NCBI GenBank assembly: GCA_944382025.1
Contig: CALWMQ010000036.1
Location: 1 to 8,083, forward strand
Direction: 5' to 3'
DNA: 8,083 bases
Source: an uncultured Clostridia bacterium
GTDB lineage: Bacteria; Bacillota; Clostridia; Oscillospirales; Acutalibacteraceae
Shown here: piece after piece, positions 1 through 6,200 of the stretch
How the letters are laid out: every line of letters begins with the position of its first letter
Numbering within the stretch: position 1 is the stretch's first letter
The notes under the pieces: model-generated
What the model was told of the DNA's origin: nothing
What the model saw: the letters and a program-made list of their open reading frames with translations, nothing else
Databases searched by the model: none
Program-made: the position numbers and the translations under genes

Positions 1-1542
1 GATAAACAAAGCAACTGGGTTCCGATAAAAATCGCTCTTGTAGTAGTTGCGCGCCCCCCAAAGATGGCGTTCGGTGAGCCGGTCATGTATACCGTTCGCA
101 AAGCCATGTGGACTGATATACGGCGAAGAGGGCAAATAAGCCCTGGTAGGGTCATATTGGCGCACCATGCGTGCCACGAATTGCCTGCTGACCCGATTAT
201 GGTTGGGGTCGCAGGACAGCATCCCCCTCCAGATATAGGCGTCATCGCATTCGTTATCGCCCGACCATAAGGCCAAACACGGATGGTTACGCAAACGTTC
301 AACCACTGTTCTTACTTCTTTTTGAATCTTCTCCCCGAACTCGTCTGATTGGGGATACACCGCACATGCCATAGAAAAGTCCTGCCATACCAGGATGCCG
401 TGAGTATCGCAGAAATCATAAAAAGCATCATCTTCATATACATTGCCGCCCCAGCAACGCACCATATTGGCACCGCTTTCCTCCAGAAGGGCTAAGTGTT
501 GGGGTAATCTGCTGCGATCCCGGTAATGGAACACATCTACCGGCACCCAATTTGTCCCCATAATCAGCACTTTTTCCCCGTTGACAATAAATTCAAAGCG
601 TCCGCCATCCGGTTCATCTACCGTATCAGTACGGCATAACGCCACTGTTCGGATTCCAACTGACAATTCCTGACGATCCACTTCTTTCCCGTTATCATAC
701 AGCACGACGCTGGTTGCGTATAAGTTCGGTTCCCCTTGCCCTTTCGCATTCCAATATTTAGCGCCATACACAGGAAACGTAAAACGCCCGCTGGTATATC
801 GAACCTTTTCATTTGCGTGAAAGGTCGCATCCCCACACCGGCCTTTAATTTCCAAGACATACCCATCCAAACGATCTTGATCAATATGCAGACTGTATAC
901 TAACCCCATAACCGCGGACTGGGTATCAAAACCAATAGGCCAAGTATGGAAGAGGAGATTGTTAATCCTTGCTGGCGGCCGTTGCCTGATTTCTACATCT
1001 TTCCAGATCCCACAATCCACAATCCGGGGCGTAATATCCCAGCCATACATATGCGGAGCTTTACGAATATGCAACGCTTCATAGCTGTATTTGATTGCGT
1101 AGTTATCCGGTGTTATCTCATACTGCCGGGCCACAATGCACGGTGGATAAAAATGTACCACCAGTTCGTTACCGCCTTGGCGCAGCAAATGCCCTACCGG
1201 AATTTCATGCGGGATCAGCATATTATCTGTTGTACCTGCCAGTTGACCATTAAGATATATTTCACTCAGAGAGTCTACTCCGTCAAAACAGAGCAAAGTA
1301 TTTTCATCTGCCGGACCTGCATAGGAAAAAGTTGTCGCATAATACACATGCTGATTTTCTCTATCCTGAGATTCCAGAATATTAGTACTGTAAAACGGGT
1401 CCTTGCCTTCCGCGTCATAACACGCCATTTCAAAGCTCCCAGGGACCGACCCTGTTATCTTTCTCAGTGCGCTCTGCTCAAAGCTCTGGAGATCCGTGAC
1501 ATGTACAGTATGGCTAAGGCAATGATCAATACTAAAATACAT
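1..1542 (-). CDS. GH2 beta-mannosidase-type glycoside hydrolase (3' end beyond left edge)
   Basis: Hydrolyses terminal beta-linked sugars, most likely beta-mannosides. No signal peptide is visible in the part seen, so probably cytoplasmic. The visible 514 residues show the N-terminal jelly-roll domain (GSVPG at 31-35, then DPFYSTN), an Ig-like domain, and the start of the TIM barrel. Seen in the barrel: GTNWVP at 329-334, CWGG at 363-366 followed by VYEDDAFYDFCD, WQDF at 386-389, and LWSGDNE ending at Asn430-Glu431. That Asn-Glu pair is the acid/base of clan GH-A enzymes. The nucleophile Glu lies past the left edge. The WQDF and VYEDDAFYD patterns favour beta-mannosidase over beta-galactosidase or glucuronidase. 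The frame has no stop from 1674 to base 1. ATG at 1542 gives a normal N-terminal length before the PG motif but has no good Shine-Dalgarno, so the start is uncertain. The nearest complete neighbour is an AraC regulator, a usual partner for a sugar-utilisation gene. Confidence 0.88.
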   Translation of the reverse strand, partial: MYFSIDHCLSHTVHVTDLQSFEQSALRKITGSVPGSFEMACYDAEGKDPFYSTNILESQDRENQHVYYATTFSYAGPADENTLLCFDGVDSLSEIYLNGQLAGTTDNMLIPHEIPVGHLLRQGGNELVVHFYPPCIVARQYEITPDNYAIKYSYEALHIRKAPHMYGWDITPRIVDCGIWKDVEIRQRPPARINNLLFHTWPIGFDTQSAVMGLVYSLHIDQDRLDGYVLEIKGRCGDATFHANEKVRYTSGRFTFPVYGAKYWNAKGQGEPNLYATSVVLYDNGKEVDRQELSVGIRTVALCRTDTVDEPDGGRFEFIVNGEKVLIMGTNWVPVDVFHYRDRSRLPQHLALLEESGANMVRCWGGNVYEDDAFYDFCDTHGILVWQDFSMACAVYPQSDEFGEKIQKEVRTVVERLRNHPCLALWSGDNECDDAYIWRGMLSCDPNHNRVSRQFVARMVRQYDPTRAYLPSSPYISPHGFANGIHDRLTERHLWGARNYYKSDFYRNPVALFI

Positions 1543-1562
1543 TTCTGTCAAATCTTTGTCAA
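1534..1562 (-). promoter_or_regulatory. Possible sigma-A promoter at the mannosidase 5' end
   Basis: On the minus strand a perfect TTGACA (1562-1557) is followed by a 17-nt spacer and TATTTT (1539-1534), which matches four of six bases of the -10 consensus. It straddles the ATG at 1542. If it is used, transcription begins inside the assumed start of the mannosidase and translation would need a later start. The match may be chance in an AT-rich stretch. Confidence 0.25.
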
Positions 1563-2199
1563 ACCATATGTGGAGCGGCTTTTGCAATACATATATTTTC
1601 AGAGAAAATGGTGTGATGATAAGCCTATTGATGAGTGATTCGTCTCTGTCTGTAACGCTCCCCTTCCCATCCGACTATTATGCGGATCTGCCCCAGCTTA
1701 CTATTGCCAATTGTATGGGACGTTTTGTCTGCTGGGTGAAAGCCCCGGGGAAATGCGTTATCCGGGATAATGCTGTCAAGATATATCCTATGATTGCAAA
1801 ATGTGAAAACTTGATTTATGTCATTAAGGTCAAATATGGCTCATACGATACAGTCATGAAAGCCATGCTGTAAAGGGCAATTCCAGTCCAACAGCCGTTT
1901 ATCCGGCTTGTACCATGGAGAGACCCATCATGTCCAACGGGAGGTTACAGAGAAAAACGGTAATTATCGTTTATGGCAATATCTCTTTGGAAGATCGTCA
2001 GCTTTTTCAAAGGCTGGTTAAACGGAACGCTTGCATATATGTGTTTTCAATCCCATCGAATTCACTTCGTTTTCCACGAGAAATCAGACGGTACAGTTAA
2101 AAAGGAGGCTGCGGCATGGCACGTCTGATCATTTGGGTACCTGCTGTTCAATCAGCTTGGGTTTATAACAACCTCCTTACATCAGGAACAATATACATA
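1563..2199. other. Long gap without a recognisable gene; possible decayed plus-strand gene
   Basis: No intact gene with a convincing start, ribosome binding site and family resemblance was found on either strand. The plus strand carries protein-like pieces in different frames: one ending at 1873 (containing CVIRDNAVKIYPMIAKCENL), one from about 1860 to a stop near 2021 (containing REVTEKNGNYRLWQYLFG), and one ending near 2127 (containing HRIHFVFHEKSDG). Their succession in shifting frames, ahead of a strong terminator at 2200, would fit a frameshifted remnant of a plus-strand gene. I do not recognise the family. Equally, this could be unconstrained intergenic DNA. On the minus strand, TAA and TAG at about 1675-1680 close the mannosidase frame. 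Confidence 0.3.
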
Positions 2200-2258
2200 C
2201 AGAACAAAGGAAGCGGGCCTTTAGGCCCGCTTCCTTTGTTCTGGGTTCATCTCTTTTT
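2200..2258. terminator. Strong hairpin terminator, possibly bidirectional
   Basis: A perfect 20-bp stem (2200-2219 paired with 2224-2243) closes on a TTTA loop, with a GC-rich upper half (GCGGGCC/GGCCCGC). On the plus strand a run of T follows about nine bases later (2252-2258). On the minus strand the hairpin lies 30 nt after the AraC stop codon, but no T-run follows on that side. It most likely ends the AraC transcript. The T-run suggests it also ends, or once ended, a plus-strand transcript. Confidence 0.75.
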
Positions 2259-2273
2259 TCCCGGTCAACCTTG

Positions 2274-3218
2274 CTACAACTGGTCAATCTCGGCTTGCCG
2301 GTACGACACCGGAGTCCTTCCAGTCACTTTACGGAACGATTTATAAAAATTGGTGCTGTTATTGAAACCGCAGGACATAGCGATCTCTGTCAGGCTCATA
2401 TTGGTTGTGCGAATATACTCAATCGCTCGCTGTACCCGTTTGTGCACAATGTATTCCACCGGTGACATACCATTGTATCGCTTAAATAAAGTCGAAAAAT
2501 ACGCTGGACTCACATGGGCGATAGCAGCCAGCTGGGCCAGCCGTATCTCGGAGTCCAGGTGCTCATCAATATAGCGTAATACGGCATTGATCTGGGCGAT
2601 ATCTGTATTATGAAATGGTCTACCCGGTTTTTTCATGTTGACATAATCATAATTGCGTATAATTTCGGAAAAAATAGTCTGCAACTTGATTTTGACAATC
2701 AGCTCATAACACATTTTCTGGTTTTGGAACTCTTCACGGATTTCCCGCATCATCTGGACTATCCTTTCGGTCGCGGGGTTCTCCCGGTCAAGCCGATGGC
2801 TGAAATGGTCTCCACGCTCAAAAAAAATCAGCAGAAACCGATAGTCCAGATCATTAGCCAAGGAATTCCAGATAAACGAAGGGTTAAAATGGATAACCAG
2901 ATGGGTCATAGACTGGCCTTTTTCCACGATCAGTCCATGAGGATCCGTATTATTGAAGATAAACACATCCCCGGGACGGATGTCATACTGCAATTCCCCC
3001 ACCTGATAGGTACACCCGCCTGACAGCACGCAGGAAATCTCCAAATAGTGGTGGACATGGGGCGGAATATCATAAGGCCATACAATATGATGACAGCCCA
3101 TGTTGATCAGATCGCCGCCGTTTTTATCATAAATCCTCATGGTAGTATAGGCGCTGACATCCTGCTGAGGACTATTGCCCCCGATTTCCAGCTGACATTC
3201 CCGCCTGGGCTGATCCAT
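2274..3218 (-). CDS. AraC-family transcriptional regulator with N-terminal cupin domain
   Basis: A 314-residue one-component regulator expected to bind a small ligand, commonly a sugar, through an N-terminal cupin and DNA through two helix-turn-helix motifs. The cupin spans about 40-115, with HVHHYLEISCVLSGG at 54-68 and RPGDVFIFNN at 81-90. The AraC DNA-binding domain spans about 207-310: first HTH around 225-246 (LAAIAHVSPAYFSTLFKRY), second around 275-297 ending in SYRQAE. ATG at 3218 is chosen over an upstream in-frame ATG at 3278 because AAGGGGGGAG precedes it at proper spacing and because the promoter -10/-35 lies between the two. It has its own promoter and a hairpin terminator after it. 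The mannosidase gene on the same strand is the likeliest target; regulation of the 3717-8083 operon is also possible. The ligand cannot be read from sequence. Confidence 0.93.
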   Translation of the reverse strand: MDQPRRECQLEIGGNSPQQDVSAYTTMRIYDKNGGDLINMGCHHIVWPYDIPPHVHHYLEISCVLSGGCTYQVGELQYDIRPGDVFIFNNTDPHGLIVEKGQSMTHLVIHFNPSFIWNSLANDLDYRFLLIFFERGDHFSHRLDRENPATERIVQMMREIREEFQNQKMCYELIVKIKLQTIFSEIIRNYDYVNMKKPGRPFHNTDIAQINAVLRYIDEHLDSEIRLAQLAAIAHVSPAYFSTLFKRYNGMSPVEYIVHKRVQRAIEYIRTTNMSLTEIAMSCGFNNSTNFYKSFRKVTGRTPVSYRQAEIDQL

Positions 3219-3245
3219 TTGATCTCCCCCCTTATGTCGTTTTTT

Positions 3246-3274
3246 AGTATACTGGAATTTCCCTTTAAAGTCAA
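3246..3274 (-). promoter_or_regulatory. Sigma-A-type promoter of the AraC gene
   Basis: On the minus strand TTGACT (3274-3269), an exact 17-nt spacer and TATACT (3251-3246) form a near-consensus vegetative promoter. The predicted start point near 3239 leaves a leader of about 20 nt carrying the AAGGGGGGAG ribosome binding site before the ATG at 3218. This rules out the upstream in-frame ATG at 3278 as the main start. Confidence 0.8.
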
Positions 3275-3364
3275 TCACGGAGGCTTACAGGAAAAAGCTG
3301 TATGCTGGGTACTCCGCTGTATAAAGTAAGCTGTCCTGGTAAAAATAACAACGACGCAGCAGCC

Positions 3365-3402
3365 GGACGTTTCCTTTGAGGATGCCTCAGACTGTGGCGT
3401 CC
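3365..3402 (+). other. Imperfect stem-loop upstream of the small repeat protein
   Basis: GGACG (3365-3369) can pair with CGTCC (3398-3402), and inside it TGAGG (3377-3381) pairs with CCTCA (3385-3389) around an ATG loop. It sits 25 nt before the ribosome binding site of the 40-residue gene, within its leader or promoter region. It could be an RNA leader structure or a DNA operator. It matches no riboswitch I recognise. No convincing promoter was found for this gene in 3279-3426, which may point to an alternative sigma factor. Confidence 0.25.
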
Positions 3403-3439
3403 TACCCATTCATTATACACGCTTTTAGGAGGGAATACC

Positions 3440-3562
3440 ATGAACAAGCAAAATCAGCAGAACCGGCAGGATCAGCAGAACAAACAGAACCGCCAGGACC
3501 AGCAGAATAAGCAGAACCGGCAGGATCAGCAGAATAAGCAGAACCGCCAGGACAACTTCTAA
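3440..3562 (+). CDS. 40-residue Gln/Asn/Arg/Asp-rich repeat protein, function unknown
   Basis: The product is 40 residues long and built from a nine-residue unit, QNRQDQQNK, at 7-15, 16-24 and 25-33, followed by QNRQD and a terminal NF. It is very hydrophilic, with no Cys, Trp, Pro or Gly and only one aromatic residue (the C-terminal Phe), so it is probably disordered and soluble. Evidence that it is a real gene: AGGAGGG at 3427-3433 sits 6 nt before the ATG, an intrinsic terminator follows 48 nt after the stop, and every base difference between repeat units is synonymous. Similar Gln/Asn-rich mini-proteins occur as unnamed ORFs in Firmicutes, and some resemble the composition of small spore proteins. 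I cannot assign a family. It stands alone on the plus strand between two minus-strand units. Confidence 0.75.
   Translation: MNKQNQQNRQDQQNKQNRQDQQNKQNRQDQQNKQNRQDNF
3458..3553 (+). repeat. 27-bp tandem repeat (3.6 copies) inside the small protein gene
   Basis: Units run 3458-3484, 3485-3511, 3512-3538 and a 15-nt partial copy at 3539-3553. Units one and three share CGG and GAT codons, while units two and four share CGC and GAC. The array therefore grew by duplicating a 54-bp dimer. All differences are at third codon positions and leave the amino acids unchanged. Confidence 0.9.
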
Positions 3563-3609
3563 TCTGCTCTTCAAATCAATGGACTTATTCAAAAAATAGA
3601 CCCATTGGC

Positions 3610-3648
3610 GGAAGGCCGGCATCGTAACGACGCCGGCCTTCCTCTTTT
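3610..3648 (+). terminator. Intrinsic terminator after the small repeat gene
   Basis: GGAAGGCCGGC (3610-3620) pairs perfectly with GCCGGCCTTCC (3632-3642). The 11-nt loop can itself form three further pairs. TCTTTT follows at 3643-3648. It serves the plus-strand 40-residue gene. On the minus strand it lies 75 nt past the stop of the VOC gene, with a T-rich stretch (TATTTTTT) about 10 nt further on, so it could also end the leftward operon. Confidence 0.8.
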
Positions 3649-3716
3649 AATCCGGGCAAAGCCGTCTCTTACGGCACTTCCGCTGCAGCTATCCGGTATG
3701 ACACCGTTGTCCCTTT

Positions 3717-4187
3717 TCAGGCTTTTTCCTTGGTTTTAGGCAACAGGCGGTTATCCTCCGACAGGCGCAGGAAAGGCGCGCAGGCCACTTCCCAAGGATA
3801 GCCATCCGGATCCAGAAAATAACCGGAATACCCATCGTAACCGCCCCAATCCTTGAACTGCGGTTTCTGGTGAGGTGTTGCCCCGGCATCTACAGCCCGT
3901 TTGAACAGCGCATCCACCTCTTCCGGATCCTTGCCGTTGATAGCCAAGGTAAACCCGTTGTAAGCTGTTTTGGCATCTACCGGCAGCAAAGCGTCCTTAG
4001 CCAGAAAATCATAGGGTACTAATCCCAGCACAATATTGGATGCCAACATAAAGGTACACATCTTCGGATCCGAGTCCGGAGAGCACTCCCATCCCAGTGC
4101 CTCATAAAAGGCGATGGAACGGTCCACATCCGCCACACCTAGGGTTACAATGGAAACGCTCTGTGCCTTGTATTCTTGATCCGCCAT
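3717..4187 (-). CDS. VOC / glyoxalase-fold protein, last gene of the operon
   Basis: A 156-residue protein of the vicinal-oxygen-chelate superfamily, which covers metal-dependent lyases, isomerases, dioxygenases and drug-binding proteins. Seen: the first babab module (SIVTLGVADVDRSIAFYEAL at 12-31) and the second (GFTLAI, then a DPEEVDALFKRAVDAGA helix), ending in GYFLDPDGYPWEVA at 122-135, where Glu133 sits at the usual C-terminal metal-ligand position. The N-terminal ligand position, often His, reads VTLGV, so metal binding may be incomplete and catalysis is not assured. The start ATG follows GGAAAGGAT at roughly 10 nt. It lies 82 nt after the TrpA-like gene, the widest gap in the operon, so it may also have its own weak promoter. 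Substrate unknown; a role in detoxifying or isomerising an aldehyde product of the upstream enzymes is conjecture. Confidence 0.85.
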   Translation of the reverse strand: MADQEYKAQSVSIVTLGVADVDRSIAFYEALGWECSPDSDPKMCTFMLASNIVLGLVPYDFLAKDALLPVDAKTAYNGFTLAINGKDPEEVDALFKRAVDAGATPHQKPQFKDWGGYDGYSGYFLDPDGYPWEVACAPFLRLSEDNRLLPKTKEKA

Positions 4188-4269
4188 AAAAACCGTATCC
4201 TTTCCAGGTCAGATTACTCCCAGGCACATACCTGGCCAATCAGCTACAGTTCCAAAACCGTTCCTTGGT

Positions 4270-4986
4270 TCAGCATTTCGCCTTGAATTCCTTGATTTTG
4301 GCCGCCAGCTGATCCGGCTGGTCATGAAGCTTCAGGATCGTGCTGCCCACAAATACCGCGTCGGCCCCGGCTTCCTTGGCCATAGCCGCGTCCTCCGGCG
4401 CATGGATACCCACGCCGCAGTAGATGGGGTTTTCAATCCCCTGCTCCCGCAGGTAACGGATGCAGTCTTTCAGTTCCGGGTAACCCGGCCGAATCTGTCC
4501 TGGCTTGGGCTTGGCCTGCAGGTAAACAAAACCGTTGGACTGCTTGGCATAGGCCACTTCTTCGTCCTGCAGATCATACTGGACATAACAGCTCACCCGC
4601 ACGCCGTCCGCGATCAGCTTGTTCTTGATCACATCATCCTTGATACCAACCAGGATCATATCCTTGAAATCATTGTCCAGACAGAAACGCAGGAATTTAT
4701 CATACCCAATTTCATCAATGACGTTCTCATATACCATTAGGATGAATTTGGTATTGGGCAGATTGTTCTTCGTCCGGATCATGCCCTGCATGTAGGCATC
4801 AAAATCGTCACAGGCTTCCAGAGCCTTAGCCATACGCCCTTTGATCAGGTCACTTTCCAGATAAGGGTCGCGGGACGGGAAATCAATCTCGATAATATCG
4901 CATCCCGCATCGGCGTACAGCTTCGCCATCTCAACGCTGTTCTCAATGGACGGGTATCCGTTGCACAAATAACAAATCAGTTTCAT
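4270..4986 (-). CDS. Tryptophan-synthase-alpha-like TIM barrel, probably not TrpA
   Basis: A 238-residue beta/alpha barrel with the TrpA pattern: ICYLCNGYPS at 4-13, IIEIDFPSRDP at 31-41, FILMVYENVIDEIGYDKFL at 81-99, FVYL at 153-156, GVGI at 191-194, and the phosphate site VFVGS at 211-215. Glu33 aligns with catalytic Glu49 of E. coli TrpA and Tyr155 with Tyr175. Departures: the catalytic Asp60 position is Glu44, the PDLP-type loop is replaced by VGIK, and the GVTG loop after the Tyr is replaced by KPKPGQIRPG. It is about 30 residues shorter than TrpA. No trpB or other Trp gene is nearby. The fold and phosphate site support a phosphorylated substrate and perhaps a retro-aldol cleavage, as in TrpA, on a different compound. 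The ATG is preceded by GAAGGAG at 8 nt and sits 26 nt after the alcohol dehydrogenase. Confidence 0.85.
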   Translation of the reverse strand: MKLICYLCNGYPSIENSVEMAKLYADAGCDIIEIDFPSRDPYLESDLIKGRMAKALEACDDFDAYMQGMIRTKNNLPNTKFILMVYENVIDEIGYDKFLRFCLDNDFKDMILVGIKDDVIKNKLIADGVRVSCYVQYDLQDEEVAYAKQSNGFVYLQAKPKPGQIRPGYPELKDCIRYLREQGIENPIYCGVGIHAPEDAAMAKEAGADAVFVGSTILKLHDQPDQLAAKIKEFKAKC

Positions 4987-5012
4987 GATGCCGCTCCTTC
5001 CTTCTGCCGGCC

Positions 5013-6161
5013 TCAGCCGTTATACACCTTGATAAACAGCTCCTTGAACTGCTCAATGGTGGGGATAATAGGATTGGTCTTGGTGCAGCCATCGGCCTTA
5101 GCTATTTCAGCCATCTCCGTCAGCTTCGCCATATAAGCCCCTTCATCAGGAATCAGCGTCTTCAGGCTGGAGGGAATATCCAGTGTCTTGTTCAGGCCGC
5201 GGATCACATCCGCCATATTCGTCCCGCCCATCTTGGCTGCCATAGCGCCATAGATCCCCTTGGCACGAGCATCGCCGCTGTTAAAGTCGATGATATAGGG
5301 CAGAATCACTGCGTCCGCCAATCCATGGGCGACATGGAACAAGCTGCCCACCGTATGGGCCATGGAGTGAACAATTCCCAGGGAGACATTGGTGAACGCC
5401 ATTCCAGCGATCATGGAAGCGTTGATCATGGTTTCCCGGGCCGCAATGTTTGTGCCGTCCGCTGTAGCCACCGGCAGAGCTTTGGAAATATCGATGACCG
5501 CCCGCTCCGCCAAGATATCACTGACATAATTGGCACGGTTGGATACCAGGGCTTCCAGAGCGTGGGTCATGGCATCCATACCGGTTTCCGCGGTAATATG
5601 AGGCGGCATAGATACCGTCACTTCCGGATCGCAGATAGCGATATCCGGCATCATTTCCATATTGCCCAGGCCGTGCTTAACCCCATCGTCATCGCTGATA
5701 ACCACCGAACGGGATACTTCGCTGGCAGTACCGGCCGTGGAAGGAATACAGCAAAAACGGGCTTTTTTCCGCAGGGTCGGGAATGGGTTAGCTGTCAGCA
5801 CATCCTGCAGGGTTTTCAATTCCGGATGCTCATAATACACCCACATGGTCTTAGCGGCGTCCATGGGGGAACCGCCTCCCAGCGCTACAATCAGATCCGG
5901 CTCAAATTCCAGCATGGCCTGAGCGCCCTTCCGCACTGTGGCGAAAGAGGGATCCGGCTCTACCCCGCGGAACACGGCGGTTTCAGCCCCGGCCTCATGC
6001 AGATATCCCTCTACTTTGGCCAGGATTCCATTTCTCTCCAGGCTTTTCCCGCCGATCACAATCATTGCCTTTTTAGTAGGGATACTTTTCAGATGTTCCA
6101 GGCACCCATCTCCAAAAAGCAACTGGCTTCCGGCCAGCTTCATTGGTCTCATCATAGTCAA
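5013..6161 (-). CDS. Iron-containing alcohol dehydrogenase
   Basis: A 382-residue group III NAD(P)-dependent dehydrogenase that interconverts an aldehyde and an alcohol. The N-terminal dinucleotide domain shows ALGGGSPMDAAK at 93-104 and IPSTAGTASE at 139-148. The C-terminal helical domain holds the metal ligands Asp196 and His200 (in GMDAMTHALEA), His265 and His279 (HSMAHTVGSLFHVAHG), spaced as in E. coli FucO. All catalytic residues are intact and the length is typical. It is a single-domain enzyme, with no AdhE-type fusion. The start is TTG at 6161 with GGGAAAGG about 7 nt upstream; ATG at 6155 or 6152 is possible but badly spaced. Third complete gene of the operon, 39 nt after the BtpA-like gene. 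In this context it most likely reduces an aldehyde released by a neighbouring enzyme; the actual substrate is not readable from the sequence. Confidence 0.95.
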   Translation of the reverse strand: MTMMRPMKLAGSQLLFGDGCLEHLKSIPTKKAMIVIGGKSLERNGILAKVEGYLHEAGAETAVFRGVEPDPSFATVRKGAQAMLEFEPDLIVALGGGSPMDAAKTMWVYYEHPELKTLQDVLTANPFPTLRKKARFCCIPSTAGTASEVSRSVVISDDDGVKHGLGNMEMMPDIAICDPEVTVSMPPHITAETGMDAMTHALEALVSNRANYVSDILAERAVIDISKALPVATADGTNIAARETMINASMIAGMAFTNVSLGIVHSMAHTVGSLFHVAHGLADAVILPYIIDFNSGDARAKGIYGAMAAKMGGTNMADVIRGLNKTLDIPSSLKTLIPDEGAYMAKLTEMAEIAKADGCTKTNPIIPTIEQFKELFIKVYNG

Positions 6162-6200
6162 TCACAAACCTTTCCCTTCAATTTGTTGGCCCTGTCAGGC

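Noticed and set aside
946..1638. Plus-strand 230-codon open frame
   Set aside because: It is antisense to the N-terminal domains of the mannosidase, which has clear family motifs on the minus strand.
2116..2346. Plus-strand 76-codon frame with a good ribosome binding site
   Set aside because: Its codons pass through the 20-bp terminator hairpin and then lie antisense to the conserved C-terminus of the AraC regulator, with no protein-family resemblance. Kept only as an observation about the start signal.
3219..3278. Twenty extra N-terminal codons on the AraC regulator
   Set aside because: They overlie the regulator's own -10 and -35 elements, and a much better ribosome binding site precedes the ATG at 3218.
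3458..3553. CRISPR array
   Set aside because: The repeats are directly adjacent with no unique spacers, keep a coding frame, and are only 27 bp and 3.6 copies long.
3425..3622. Minus-strand 65-codon frame giving a Leu/Val/Ile-rich, membrane-like repeat peptide
   Set aside because: It is the antisense of the Gln/Asn repeat gene; CAG and AAC codons read backwards give Leu/Val runs. It has no ribosome binding site and begins inside the terminator hairpin.
4220..4235. Hairpin between the TrpA-like and VOC genes as a terminator
   Set aside because: The stem has only five pairs (CCAGG/CCTGG) and no T-run follows it on the minus strand.
4270..4986. Assignment of this gene as trpA
   Set aside because: The active-site Asp is replaced, the TrpB-contact loops differ, and no tryptophan gene is in the neighbourhood.
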